Shown in pieces: positions 8,832 to 16,065 of a stretch of DNA of 64,000 bases. The notes beneath the pieces are model-generated. The model was not told the origin of the DNA. It saw nothing but the letters and a program-made list of their open reading frames with translations, and did no database searches. Source of the DNA: CAXMST01 sp032122625 (GTDB taxonomy: Bacteria; Actinomycetota; Thermoleophilia; Solirubrobacterales; 70-9). The stretch lies in NCBI GenBank assembly GCA_032122625.1, contig JAQBGG010000008.1, positions 22,427 through 86,426 of the forward strand, given 5' to 3'. A program made the position numbers and the translations under genes. How positions within the stretch are numbered: position 1 is the stretch's first letter; each line of letters opens with the position of its first letter.

Positions 8832-9710
8832 ATGCAGCGCACGCACCTGAGGATCTCGATCGCAACCGCCCTCGTCGTGCTTGCCGGGACGGGCTCTCTC
8901 TCAGCCTGCGGCAGCGCCAGCAGCGAGCCGGCTCCCGAGCCGCCGAGGGCCGAGAAGGCGAAGCTCGATCCGGCCAACTTCGGTGACCCGGCAACCGGTG
9001 CCAGCGCCTACCTGCCGCTGATTCCCGGCACTCAGTCGGTGCGGGAGGGCTTCACCCTGGTCGGCGGGCGCAAGGTTCCGCACACGGTGACCACCACGAT
9101 CACCAACGTCTACCGGGAGGTAGACGGGGTCCGCACAGTGCTGATGCTTGACCACGAGGTTGACGGCGGCCAGGTCACGCAGATATCCGTCGACTACGTC
9201 GCCGAGGACAAGCAGGGCAACGTCTGGAACCTCGGTGGCTACACCCAGGAATACGAGGGCGGCAGATTCGTCTCCGCGATTGACCCCTGGCTACAGGGGG
9301 TGAACGGGGCCAAGGCCGGAATCCTCGTTCAGGCCGACCCCAGGGTGGAGACGCCGGTCTACTCGGTCTCCCAGCCGGACAAGGAGGAGGACAGCGTCGC
9401 CGAAGTGATCAAGGTCGGCAGCCGCCATTGCGTCCCCTTCGACTGCTTCAAGGACGTGCTCGTGGTCCGCGAGGGAAAGGCCTCGGCGCCCGACAACGAG
9501 TTCAAGTACTACGCCCGCGACGTTGGCCAGATCGACAACGTTCCCAGGGGCGACAGCGTCCACAAGGACGTCGAGAAGTTGATCAACCTGACCACGCTGA
9601 GCCCGCAGGCGCTGGCCGAGATCAGCAAGGAGGCGCTGCGCCTCGACCACAACGCGCCGAAGCAGTCCCCATCGGTGTTCGGCGGCCTGCCGGTGGGGCA
9701 GCGGGGATAG
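8832..9710 (+). CDS. Putative lipoprotein, unknown function, ABC-exporter operon
   Basis: About 292 residues from ATG 8832; an in-frame ATG at 8814 is possible. A hydrophobic signal ends in the lipobox LSAC, so the mature protein should be lipid-anchored outside the membrane. The ~260-residue mature region starts with a Pro/Glu-rich spacer and then a soluble domain I do not recognise. It contains two cysteines close together (HCVPFDC, residue ~200) that could form a disulfide. One base separates its stop from the first ABC ATPase gene, so it probably belongs to that MacB-like transporter as a substrate-binding or accessory subunit. That role is inferred from context only. Confidence 0.8.
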   Translation: MQRTHLRISIATALVVLAGTGSLSACGSASSEPAPEPPRAEKAKLDPANFGDPATGASAYLPLIPGTQSVREGFTLVGGRKVPHTVTTTITNVYREVDGVRTVLMLDHEVDGGQVTQISVDYVAEDKQGNVWNLGGYTQEYEGGRFVSAIDPWLQGVNGAKAGILVQADPRVETPVYSVSQPDKEEDSVAEVIKVGSRHCVPFDCFKDVLVVREGKASAPDNEFKYYARDVGQIDNVPRGDSVHKDVEKLINLTTLSPQALAEISKEALRLDHNAPKQSPSVFGGLPVGQRG

Positions 9711-9711
9711 C

Positions 9712-10386
9712 GTGGGCGGGACGCTCGTGCAGGTCGAGGGTCTGGCCAAGGCCTACCGCGAGGGTGGCGAGGAGACCCAGGTGCTCTCCAACGCCTCGTT
9801 CCGGCTTGCCCGCGGGGAATCGACCAGCGTGGTTGGCGCCTCCGGGGCCGGCAAGTCGACGCTGCTCGCCGTGCTCGCCGGGTTGATGCTCCCCGACTCC
9901 GGTGAGGTCCTGTTCGACGGCGAGGTGGTGACGGCGATGAGTGAGGCCGAGCGGGCTGCCCTGCGGGCACACCGGATCGGCATCGTCCTGCAGAGCGACA
10001 ACCTGATCCCCTTTCTGACAGCCGCCGAGAATGTCGAGCTTGCGATTGAGCTCGCGGGGGGCAAGGACGCCCCTGAGCGTGCGCGGGATCTGCTCGATGA
10101 GCTCGGCCTCGCCCATCGGGCCGGAGATCTCCCCCGGCGTCTCTCTGGAGGCGAATCCCAGCGCGCCGCCCTGGCCGTGGCGCTGGTCAACGAACCCGAC
10201 CTGCTGTTGGCAGACGAGGTGACGGCTGAGCTCGATTCCGAGAACGCCGGGCGCGTACTGGACGTGATCCTCACCGCGTCTGCGGACCGAGGATTGACCG
10301 TTCTGATGGTCACCCACAGCCCGGAGCTGGCGAAGCTCACAGACCGGCGAATGCGAGTTCTCGACGGAGGCATGGTGGAGGAATGA
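9712..10386 (+). CDS. ABC transporter ATP-binding protein (MacB/LolD-like), first copy
   Basis: 224 residues, one ABC cassette of the LolD/MacB type. It has Walker A GASGAGKST, Q-loop QSDNLIPF, signature LSGGESQR and the H-loop THS. Walker B reads LLLADEVTAELD, so the usual DEPT proline is a valine; the catalytic Asp-Glu pair is kept. GTG start, one base after the lipoprotein stop. It overlaps the next ATPase by four bases (ATGA). It likely pairs with the downstream ATPase and permease as a mechanotransmission-type exporter or lipoprotein-release system. Confidence 0.92.
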   Translation: MGGTLVQVEGLAKAYREGGEETQVLSNASFRLARGESTSVVGASGAGKSTLLAVLAGLMLPDSGEVLFDGEVVTAMSEAERAALRAHRIGIVLQSDNLIPFLTAAENVELAIELAGGKDAPERARDLLDELGLAHRAGDLPRRLSGGESQRAALAVALVNEPDLLLADEVTAELDSENAGRVLDVILTASADRGLTVLMVTHSPELAKLTDRRMRVLDGGMVEE

Positions 10387-11126
10387 AGGCCGACACGACA
10401 GCCGCCGCCCTGGAGGTCGAGGACGTCAAGAAGGAGTTCATCACCGATGCCGGTCCGGTCCGGGCGGTGAACGGGATCAGCCTCGAGGTGGCCGCCGGGA
10501 CCAGCCTCGCAATCACCGGCGAGAGCGGCTGTGGCAAGTCGACGCTGCTCTCGATGCTCGGCGCTCTCGAGGCGCCGAGCGAGGGCCAGGTCTCGATCGC
10601 CGGGGAAGAGGTCTCAGAGATGGCGGAGGAGCAACGGGCCCGCATGCGGCGCGAGCGAATCGGCTTTGTCTTTCAATCACACAACCTGCAGCCGTTCTTG
10701 ACCGCCGTGGAGAACATCAGCCTCCAGCTCTCCCTGGCCGGTGCGAACGAGGAGTGCGACGACTCGCTCGAGCTATTGGCGTCCCTGGGACTCGCCGAGG
10801 CTGCCAACAAGTACCCCGATCAGCTCTCCGGCGGCGAGCGCCAACGCATCGCGGTCGCCCGCGCCCTGGTCCATCAGCCGAGCCTGATCCTCGCTGACGA
10901 GCCGACCGGATCGCTCGACGTCGACAACTCCCGGACGGTGATCGACCTGCTTTGCGAAGCCCGCGCCGAGTCGGGGGCCACCCTGATCGTAATCACCCAT
11001 GACCCCGCGGTCGCCCGTCGTCTGGATCGTGAGATCAAGCTCAAGGATGGGCGCGAGGTCGTCGGAGGCCAAGCGCCCATGCCTGTGCCCTTGCTCACCG
11101 CCGTCGAAGGCGGATCGAGTGTTTAG
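10383..11126 (+). CDS. ABC transporter ATP-binding protein (MacB/LolD-like), second copy
   Basis: 247 residues with Walker A GESGCGKST, Q-loop QSHNLQPF, signature LSGGERQR and Walker B LILADEPTGSLD, all canonical. It starts on the ATG inside the previous gene's ATGA stop and overlaps the permease start (GTG 11119) by eight bases. Two non-identical ATPases followed by a single long permease suggest a heterodimeric ATPase pair serving one double-size permease, although tandem duplication with partial redundancy cannot be excluded. Confidence 0.93.
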   Translation: MKADTTAAALEVEDVKKEFITDAGPVRAVNGISLEVAAGTSLAITGESGCGKSTLLSMLGALEAPSEGQVSIAGEEVSEMAEEQRARMRRERIGFVFQSHNLQPFLTAVENISLQLSLAGANEECDDSLELLASLGLAEAANKYPDQLSGGERQRIAVARALVHQPSLILADEPTGSLDVDNSRTVIDLLCEARAESGATLIVITHDPAVARRLDREIKLKDGREVVGGQAPMPVPLLTAVEGGSSV

Positions 11127-14100
11127 CTATGCCCGCCGGGATCTGCTCCGCAACCCGCGGCGGACGATCGCCTCATTGATCGGCGTGGTGCTCGGGGTCG
11201 GGCTGTTCTCCGGCGTGCTCTTCTTCATCGACGGCTCCGGCGCCTCAATGACCAAGCGGGCTCTGGCTCCGGTCGCGATCGACATGCAGCGGGTGCTCAC
11301 CTCTCCGCTTGGTGAGGGCATCCGCCTGCAGCAGCGCCTGCTGACCGACGGATCGCTCGTCAAGGATCAGCGGACGACGATGGTCCTCACGGTTCAGAAC
11401 CTCGCTGCGACGCCGGCCAACGAAGTGCTGGTCAACGACAAGCTCGGGGCCGACCTCGCCTACGTCCCAGGATCGGCTCGCCGCGACGGCAAGCCGGTCC
11501 CCGACGTCGGCGGGCAGAGTCCGTTCGCCTACGGCCCCGGGCTGATCGGCCACAACGCCGGAACGGTCCAGCCCGGCGAGCGGGTCCGCTTCACATATGA
11601 GGTCGAAGCGAGGGGCGCGATCGCCGCTGTCGCGGATCTACCGCTCGCGGCGACCATCTCGTCGCGCGAGCAGGTCGCTCCCGATCAAGCAAACCAAGCG
11701 GATCTCGTGCCGCTTCCGCAACTGGAGCGCCGGATCGCCGGGATTTCTGGAGTCGCGGCCGCCAACCAACTCGCCTTCGCCCAGGTCGAGCCCGACTCGC
11801 TGCGGGCGGGCAGCACCGTGATCCACCGCCCGGTGAAGATCTTCGGGTTCGACCAGGAATACGCAGCGCAGTACGCGACAATCGGGCTCGACGAGGGTGG
11901 CTTCAAGGAGGGCGCAGCGCTGCTCAGCCCGGAGGCAGGGCGTTCCCTGGGCGTCAGCCCCGGCGAGCGGGTCGAGTTGAGCCTTCCCGGCATGAAGCGG
12001 CCCGTGAGCTTTCCGATAAGCGGCGTCGCCGACCTCTCCCGGGCCCGGCCGCTGTTCAACAGCCGCGAGGGCTCGAAGCTCGAGGACTTTCTCTATATCC
12101 CCGACTCGATCGTCATCAGCCCGCGCGACTTCGCGCGTCTCGTGGTCCCCGCTTTCCGGGGGGCGACAGCAGCCCGTGGCAATGCGCTCGCGGTGAAATC
12201 GCCGCCGACACTCGAGGTCGATGTGCAGCTCGATCGAGCGCCGTTGAACTCCGATCCGCGCCAGGCCCTCGCGCAGACCGAGCGGATCGGCAAGGAGATC
12301 AAGGGAGTCGCCGGCGGGCAGGACTTCCTGCTCGACAACGCCTCCAACACCCTCACGGTGGCAAAGGCCGATGCAGCCGTGGCGAAGCGGATGTTCCTCT
12401 TTCTCGGCTTGCCGGGCCTCCTGCTGGCCGGTTTTCTCGCCGCCTACGCCGGCAGCGTGCTCGCCGCCTCCCAACGTCGCGAGCACGCCAACCTCCGCCT
12501 CCGCGGCGCCAACCGCGGGCATCTGACCCGGATCCTCGCCTACCGGACTACGGCGCTGGCCGGAGCCGGATCGCTGCTCGGAACCGTCGCCGGCTTCGCC
12601 TCGATCCTCGTCATCCTCGGCCCATCGGCCCTGTTCGAGGCATCGGCGACCCAGCTCGCCCTCTCCGCGTTGCTCGCGGTGAGCGCCGGCGTTCTCGCCA
12701 CGGGTCTGGCCCTCTACCTCCCCGGGCGGCGGGCGCTCGGCCGCGAGGTCAGCGGTGAGCGCCGCGAGATGGCCGAGGAGCGGCCCGCGGCTTGGCGTCG
12801 CTGGCGGCTCGATTACGCGGCAGTCCTGATCGCCGGTGGCGCCGCGCTCGTCGCCCTTCGCAACGGTGCTTTCGATGCTCCGGCGGGCGCTGTCTCGACG
12901 GGCGAGTCGACCTCCCTGAAGTCCCACCTGCTGCTCTTGCCTCTGGGCGTCTGGTTCGCCGGCACGCTGCTCTCTGTTCGCGCCTTCGAGGGTCTCGCCC
13001 GGAACCTGCCCGTGCCGGCGCCGCCACGATTCGGACCGGTCGTGCGGGGCGTCCTCAGCCGTACTTTGAGCCGGCGCTCGAAGGCTCTCGTCACCGGCAT
13101 CGTCGGGGTCGGGCTGGTCATCGCCTTCGGCATGGGGCTGGCCGTCTTCGCCGCCACCTACGACTCCTCGAAGGCGGCTGACGCGGAGTTCACGGTCGGC
13201 TCCAACCTGCGGGTCACGCCGAGCCCGTTGAGTGAGTCAGCCCACGGCGCCGGTTACGCGGAGGCGCTCGAGGTCGACGGGATCACGAACGCGACTCCCG
13301 TCGTCGCCGGGCTCGAGAACGCCTTCATGCGGAGCAGATTCAACAGCGATGTGAAGGATCTCGCGGCAATCGACCCGGCAGGCTTTGAGCGGACGGCGGT
13401 CCTGGACGACCAGTTCTTCCCACAGAGCACTGCCGCCGAGGCGATGGCAGCGCTCGCGGCGGCGCCCGAGAACATCCTCCTCGATGCCGAGTCGGCGGAT
13501 GGATTGAAGCTCGAAGTCGGCGACAAGGCTGAGGTCCTGCTCGCTCGCGGGACCCGGCAGCAGGAGCTACGCAAGATGACGGTGGCTGGAACCTTCGAGC
13601 GCTTTCCAGGCTTCCCCGAAGGCCTCAACATCGTCGCCAACTTCGACTACTACGCGGTCGAAACCGGGCTCCGCGAGGCGGACTTCTACCTCGCCCGCAC
13701 CACGGATCAAAGCGTCGACGGTCTCAACTCTGCGAGCGCCGCGATCGAGGCCGGGCCCGGCGCCAACGACAGGCTCAACATCGACACCACGGAGACCAGC
13801 TTCAACAAGGATCAGTCGAGCCTCACGGCGCTCAACATCCGCGGTCTCGTCGACCTCGACTCCTTCTACACCCTGGCGATCAGCGCCGCGGTCGTCGCGA
13901 TCTTTGTCTTCGGCCTGATGCTGCAACGGCGCCGCGAGTACGTCGTGCTCCGCGCCCAGGGCCTGTCTTCCCGGGGCATGCAGTCACTGATTCTCGGCGA
14001 GGCGGCCTTCGTCGGGATCAGCGGGTTGATCGCCGGCACGCTGGTCGGCGCGGGCCTGGGATTGCTACTGGTCCACATCCTCAAGCCGCTGTTCATCCTG

Positions 14101-14238
14101 CCGCCGGTCGCGACGCTGCCGCTGGGCGGCGGCGCGCTGCTGGCCGGCCTCGTCGTCGTTGCCACCCTGCTCTCCACCCTCGCGGCGCTGACGATCCTCC
14201 GCCGCCTCAGCCCCTCCGAGGTACTGCGCGAGCAGTAG
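11119..14238 (+). CDS. FtsX/MacB-type ABC permease with DUF11-like insert
   Basis: 1039 residues from GTG 11119; the frame is open upstream but overlaps the ATPase gene. Architecture: one N-terminal membrane helix (residues ~18-37), a large extracytoplasmic region, a cluster of helices in the middle (about 440-620), a second extracytoplasmic region (~700-890) and a final three-helix FtsX block (~910-1035), so two FtsX-type units in one chain. Residues ~85-168 look like a DUF11 repeat: TVQN near the start, NDKLGADLAYVPGSA in the middle and GTVQPGERVRFTYEV at the end. DUF11 is normally found in secreted surface proteins, so its place inside a transporter ectodomain is unusual. Probably exports or extracts an envelope substrate together with the upstream lipoprotein and ATPases. 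Confidence 0.9.
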   Translation: MFSYARRDLLRNPRRTIASLIGVVLGVGLFSGVLFFIDGSGASMTKRALAPVAIDMQRVLTSPLGEGIRLQQRLLTDGSLVKDQRTTMVLTVQNLAATPANEVLVNDKLGADLAYVPGSARRDGKPVPDVGGQSPFAYGPGLIGHNAGTVQPGERVRFTYEVEARGAIAAVADLPLAATISSREQVAPDQANQADLVPLPQLERRIAGISGVAAANQLAFAQVEPDSLRAGSTVIHRPVKIFGFDQEYAAQYATIGLDEGGFKEGAALLSPEAGRSLGVSPGERVELSLPGMKRPVSFPISGVADLSRARPLFNSREGSKLEDFLYIPDSIVISPRDFARLVVPAFRGATAARGNALAVKSPPTLEVDVQLDRAPLNSDPRQALAQTERIGKEIKGVAGGQDFLLDNASNTLTVAKADAAVAKRMFLFLGLPGLLLAGFLAAYAGSVLAASQRREHANLRLRGANRGHLTRILAYRTTALAGAGSLLGTVAGFASILVILGPSALFEASATQLALSALLAVSAGVLATGLALYLPGRRALGREVSGERREMAEERPAAWRRWRLDYAAVLIAGGAALVALRNGAFDAPAGAVSTGESTSLKSHLLLLPLGVWFAGTLLSVRAFEGLARNLPVPAPPRFGPVVRGVLSRTLSRRSKALVTGIVGVGLVIAFGMGLAVFAATYDSSKAADAEFTVGSNLRVTPSPLSESAHGAGYAEALEVDGITNATPVVAGLENAFMRSRFNSDVKDLAAIDPAGFERTAVLDDQFFPQSTAAEAMAALAAAPENILLDAESADGLKLEVGDKAEVLLARGTRQQELRKMTVAGTFERFPGFPEGLNIVANFDYYAVETGLREADFYLARTTDQSVDGLNSASAAIEAGPGANDRLNIDTTETSFNKDQSSLTALNIRGLVDLDSFYTLAISAAVVAIFVFGLMLQRRREYVVLRAQGLSSRGMQSLILGEAAFVGISGLIAGTLVGAGLGLLLVHILKPLFILPPVATLPLGGGALLAGLVVVATLLSTLAALTILRRLSPSEVLREQ

Positions 14239-14242
14239 CTGC

Positions 14243-14289
14243 GCGACTGTCAAGTTACCCCTGACTATCAGGGTGTTCTTGACAGTCGC
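14243..14289. repeat. Nested 47-bp inverted repeat, candidate bidirectional terminator
   Basis: Perfect 12-base outer arms (14243-14254, GCGACTGTCAAG, and 14278-14289) enclose a second perfect 6-base hairpin CCCTGA-CTA-TCAGGG (14259-14273). It lies between the stop of the permease and the 3' end of the convergent tmRNA gene. It has no T-tract. A terminator for both units is the simplest reading; a MITE-like remnant is possible. Confidence 0.6.
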
Positions 14290-14336
14290 CGTCCCGCAGG
14301 TCAAGGATCCGGAAATGGTCCTCGGCCTGCCCTGAG

Positions 14337-14694
14337 TGGAGACGGTGGGAATCGAACCCACGTCCGCGGTCGCGTAACGGTTGACGTCTACAGGCATAGC
14401 CGGCGCTGAATCTCGCCCTGAGGGTCCGCTACCGGCGGGTTGATCCTCGGGGCCAGCCTTCTGAAATGTCCCCGGTCGGCGAAGGCGGACCTTCCGGGCG
14501 ATCCCGCTTCTGACACCGGAACCCTTCCCCACGGGAGAGGGAAGGCCGATGCTCACTGCTTAGCTACTAACTAAGCCTTGAGGGCGAACTCATGGTCCGC
14601 AGTTCTTGGTTGGTCCCGGGGTTTAACGAGGCCTCCGGGAACCTCGACCTGCAATCAAACGCACGAGACAACCGCGTCGAAGCCTGTCGTCCCC
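14337..14694 (-). ncRNA. ssrA: tmRNA (transfer-messenger RNA)
   Basis: A 358-nt one-piece tmRNA. The 5' end GGGGACGACAGGCTTCGAC and the 3' end GTTCGATTCCCACCGTCTCCA form the tRNA-like domain: a 7-bp acceptor stem, GGGGACG with CGTCTCC including one G-U pair, and a canonical T arm. The CCA tail is not encoded. The tag reading frame (14600 to 14571) reads GCG GAC CAT GAG TTC GCC CTC AAG GCT TAG, giving ADHEFALKA if GCG is the resume codon, with the stop codon inside a small hairpin as in helix 5 of other tmRNAs. The end ALKA instead of the common ALAA is notable. It works with SmpB (18.4 kb) and RNase R (18.9 kb) to rescue stalled ribosomes. Confidence 0.95.
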
Positions 14695-14709
14695 GTGCTA
14701 TGTAGATGC

Positions 14710-14737
14710 ATTGTAGGTCGCCGCGCAAGCGGCGCAA
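14710..14737 (-). promoter_or_regulatory. Promoter of ssrA
   Basis: On the minus strand TTGCGC (14732-14737) is separated by 16 bases from TACAAT (14710-14715). The predicted transcription start is about 8 bases before the mature tmRNA 5' end, consistent with a short precursor trimmed by RNase P. Confidence 0.6.
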
Positions 14738-14799
14738 GCGACGGGCTCTGGATTGCAGGTCTGAGGCCCGCGCCTGGGCCCGAGAGCTGATGCCCTGCT

Positions 14800-15165
14800 C
14801 TAGGTGGCCCGGGGCGGCTCGAGCCCGGGGATCCAGGCCTCAATGTGCTCGGCGATCGTGGTCCGCACCCAATGGCGCTCTTGTGGACCTGACATCCGGT
14901 AGCGGCCCAGGAGCATCTTCTGATCGTCGAGCGGTAGGCCCGCGATCTCCCAGCTGATCACCAGTCGCTCGAAGAGGAGTTCCTCGCGGCGCTGCCAGGC
15001 ATCGTCGATCGTCGCCGCCTCGCTCTTCGGCGCCTCGTTGATCTTCGCGACCGTTGCCGCGCTGAGCGCCTTGCGCAGGACCAAGACGTTGCCCTGCGGA
15101 TCGGTGTAGCGCTCGCGCTCGACCGGCGGCTTTCCCCGGCGCCTTGATTGCTTGCGCTTGCCCAT
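14800..15165 (-). CDS. Small conserved-looking protein, unknown function
   Basis: 121 residues, basic N-terminus (GKRKQSRRRGK) followed by a predicted mostly helical body containing DDAWQRREELLFERL and a Trp-rich end (HWVRTTIAEHIEAWIPG). It has no membrane segment, signal peptide or motif I recognise. It begins 18 bases downstream of the thioesterase gene on the same strand, so it is likely co-transcribed, and it ends just before the ssrA promoter. Good amino-acid composition argues that it is real. Confidence 0.6.
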   Translation of the reverse strand: MGKRKQSRRRGKPPVERERYTDPQGNVLVLRKALSAATVAKINEAPKSEAATIDDAWQRREELLFERLVISWEIAGLPLDDQKMLLGRYRMSGPQERHWVRTTIAEHIEAWIPGLEPPRAT

Positions 15166-15183
15166 CTCCGATCAGCCTTCGGT

Positions 15184-15993
15184 TCAGGGTTTCCAGGTCC
15201 GGATCAAGGCCAGCTGACGCGACTGCGCCAAAAGAGTGCCGTCCGCGGCCCAGAGCACCCCATCCTCCTCGAAAAACCCGCGGGTCGAGGTGCTCGACGT
15301 GAAACGGCAGAGGACGTGCTCGCGGCCGCCGGCCGGCGGCTCGCCGCGGAAATGGATCGTCAGGTCGAGGGTCGGCGCGAGAACAGGCCCACCGAGGCGG
15401 GGAAATGGCGCCGGCCACCAGCAGTCCGCATACATCGCGATCAGCTCGGGCTCGAGCGGGGCGGGCAGCTTGGTGCGGACACAGCCGCCCGCCTCGCCCT
15501 CGGTCCCGGTGAACGGGATCCCGCCGAAAACCATCCGCATCTCGAGCTGGTCGAAGATCCGCGGCGGCAGGAAGGACGTGTCCGTCGGCGCGATGCCGGC
15601 AGGGTCGGGCGCCGACGGCGCGGGGGTCGTCCAATCCGCGGCCCCATCGAAGTCGCCCGCCAGCACGCAGAGAGCCAGGCAGGTGGTCTTGCCGTCCTGA
15701 AGCATCCGGGCCGAGCAGGTGCCGGCGGAGCGCCGGGAGCGCTCGATCTCGACCGCGATCTCGACCTCGCCGTCGTGCGGCGGTCGCAGATAGTGGACCG
15801 TCAGCGATCGCGGGTGCCGCTCGGCGTTATCTACCGCCGCCCGGATCGCCCGCAGGATGAGGGCGGCGACGTAGCCGCCATTCGGCCCCGGCGGACCCGA
15901 CCACGCCTCCTTGATGTAGGTGCCGAAGCGCCCGTCGCCGAGGTCCTCGACGGCGGTGTCAGCCCGAAAATCTGCGGCGGCAGCAACCTCCAC
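15184..15993 (-). CDS. Acyl-CoA thioesterase-like protein (double hot-dog fold)
   Basis: 269 residues, matching the TesB-like/4HBT_3 family, which hydrolyses acyl-CoA to free fatty acid and CoA. The first hot-dog has the typical helix start GPNGGYVAALILRAI and the strand SLTVHYLRPP. The second has LTIHFRGEPP and the closing strand GTLLAQSRQLALI. GTG start at 15993. Chain-length preference cannot be judged from sequence. Together with the P450 and WS/DGAT genes a few kb away it adds to an acyl-CoA theme, but it is not in an operon with them. Confidence 0.85.
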   Translation of the reverse strand: MEVAAAADFRADTAVEDLGDGRFGTYIKEAWSGPPGPNGGYVAALILRAIRAAVDNAERHPRSLTVHYLRPPHDGEVEIAVEIERSRRSAGTCSARMLQDGKTTCLALCVLAGDFDGAADWTTPAPSAPDPAGIAPTDTSFLPPRIFDQLEMRMVFGGIPFTGTEGEAGGCVRTKLPAPLEPELIAMYADCWWPAPFPRLGGPVLAPTLDLTIHFRGEPPAGGREHVLCRFTSSTSTRGFFEEDGVLWAADGTLLAQSRQLALIRTWKP

Positions 15994-16065
15994 GCCGCGG
16001 AATGATCGCAGCAGAGCAGCGCCGCGAGCAGTAACGACACCCGCGCCCCTCGGCAGCCGCTCGAC

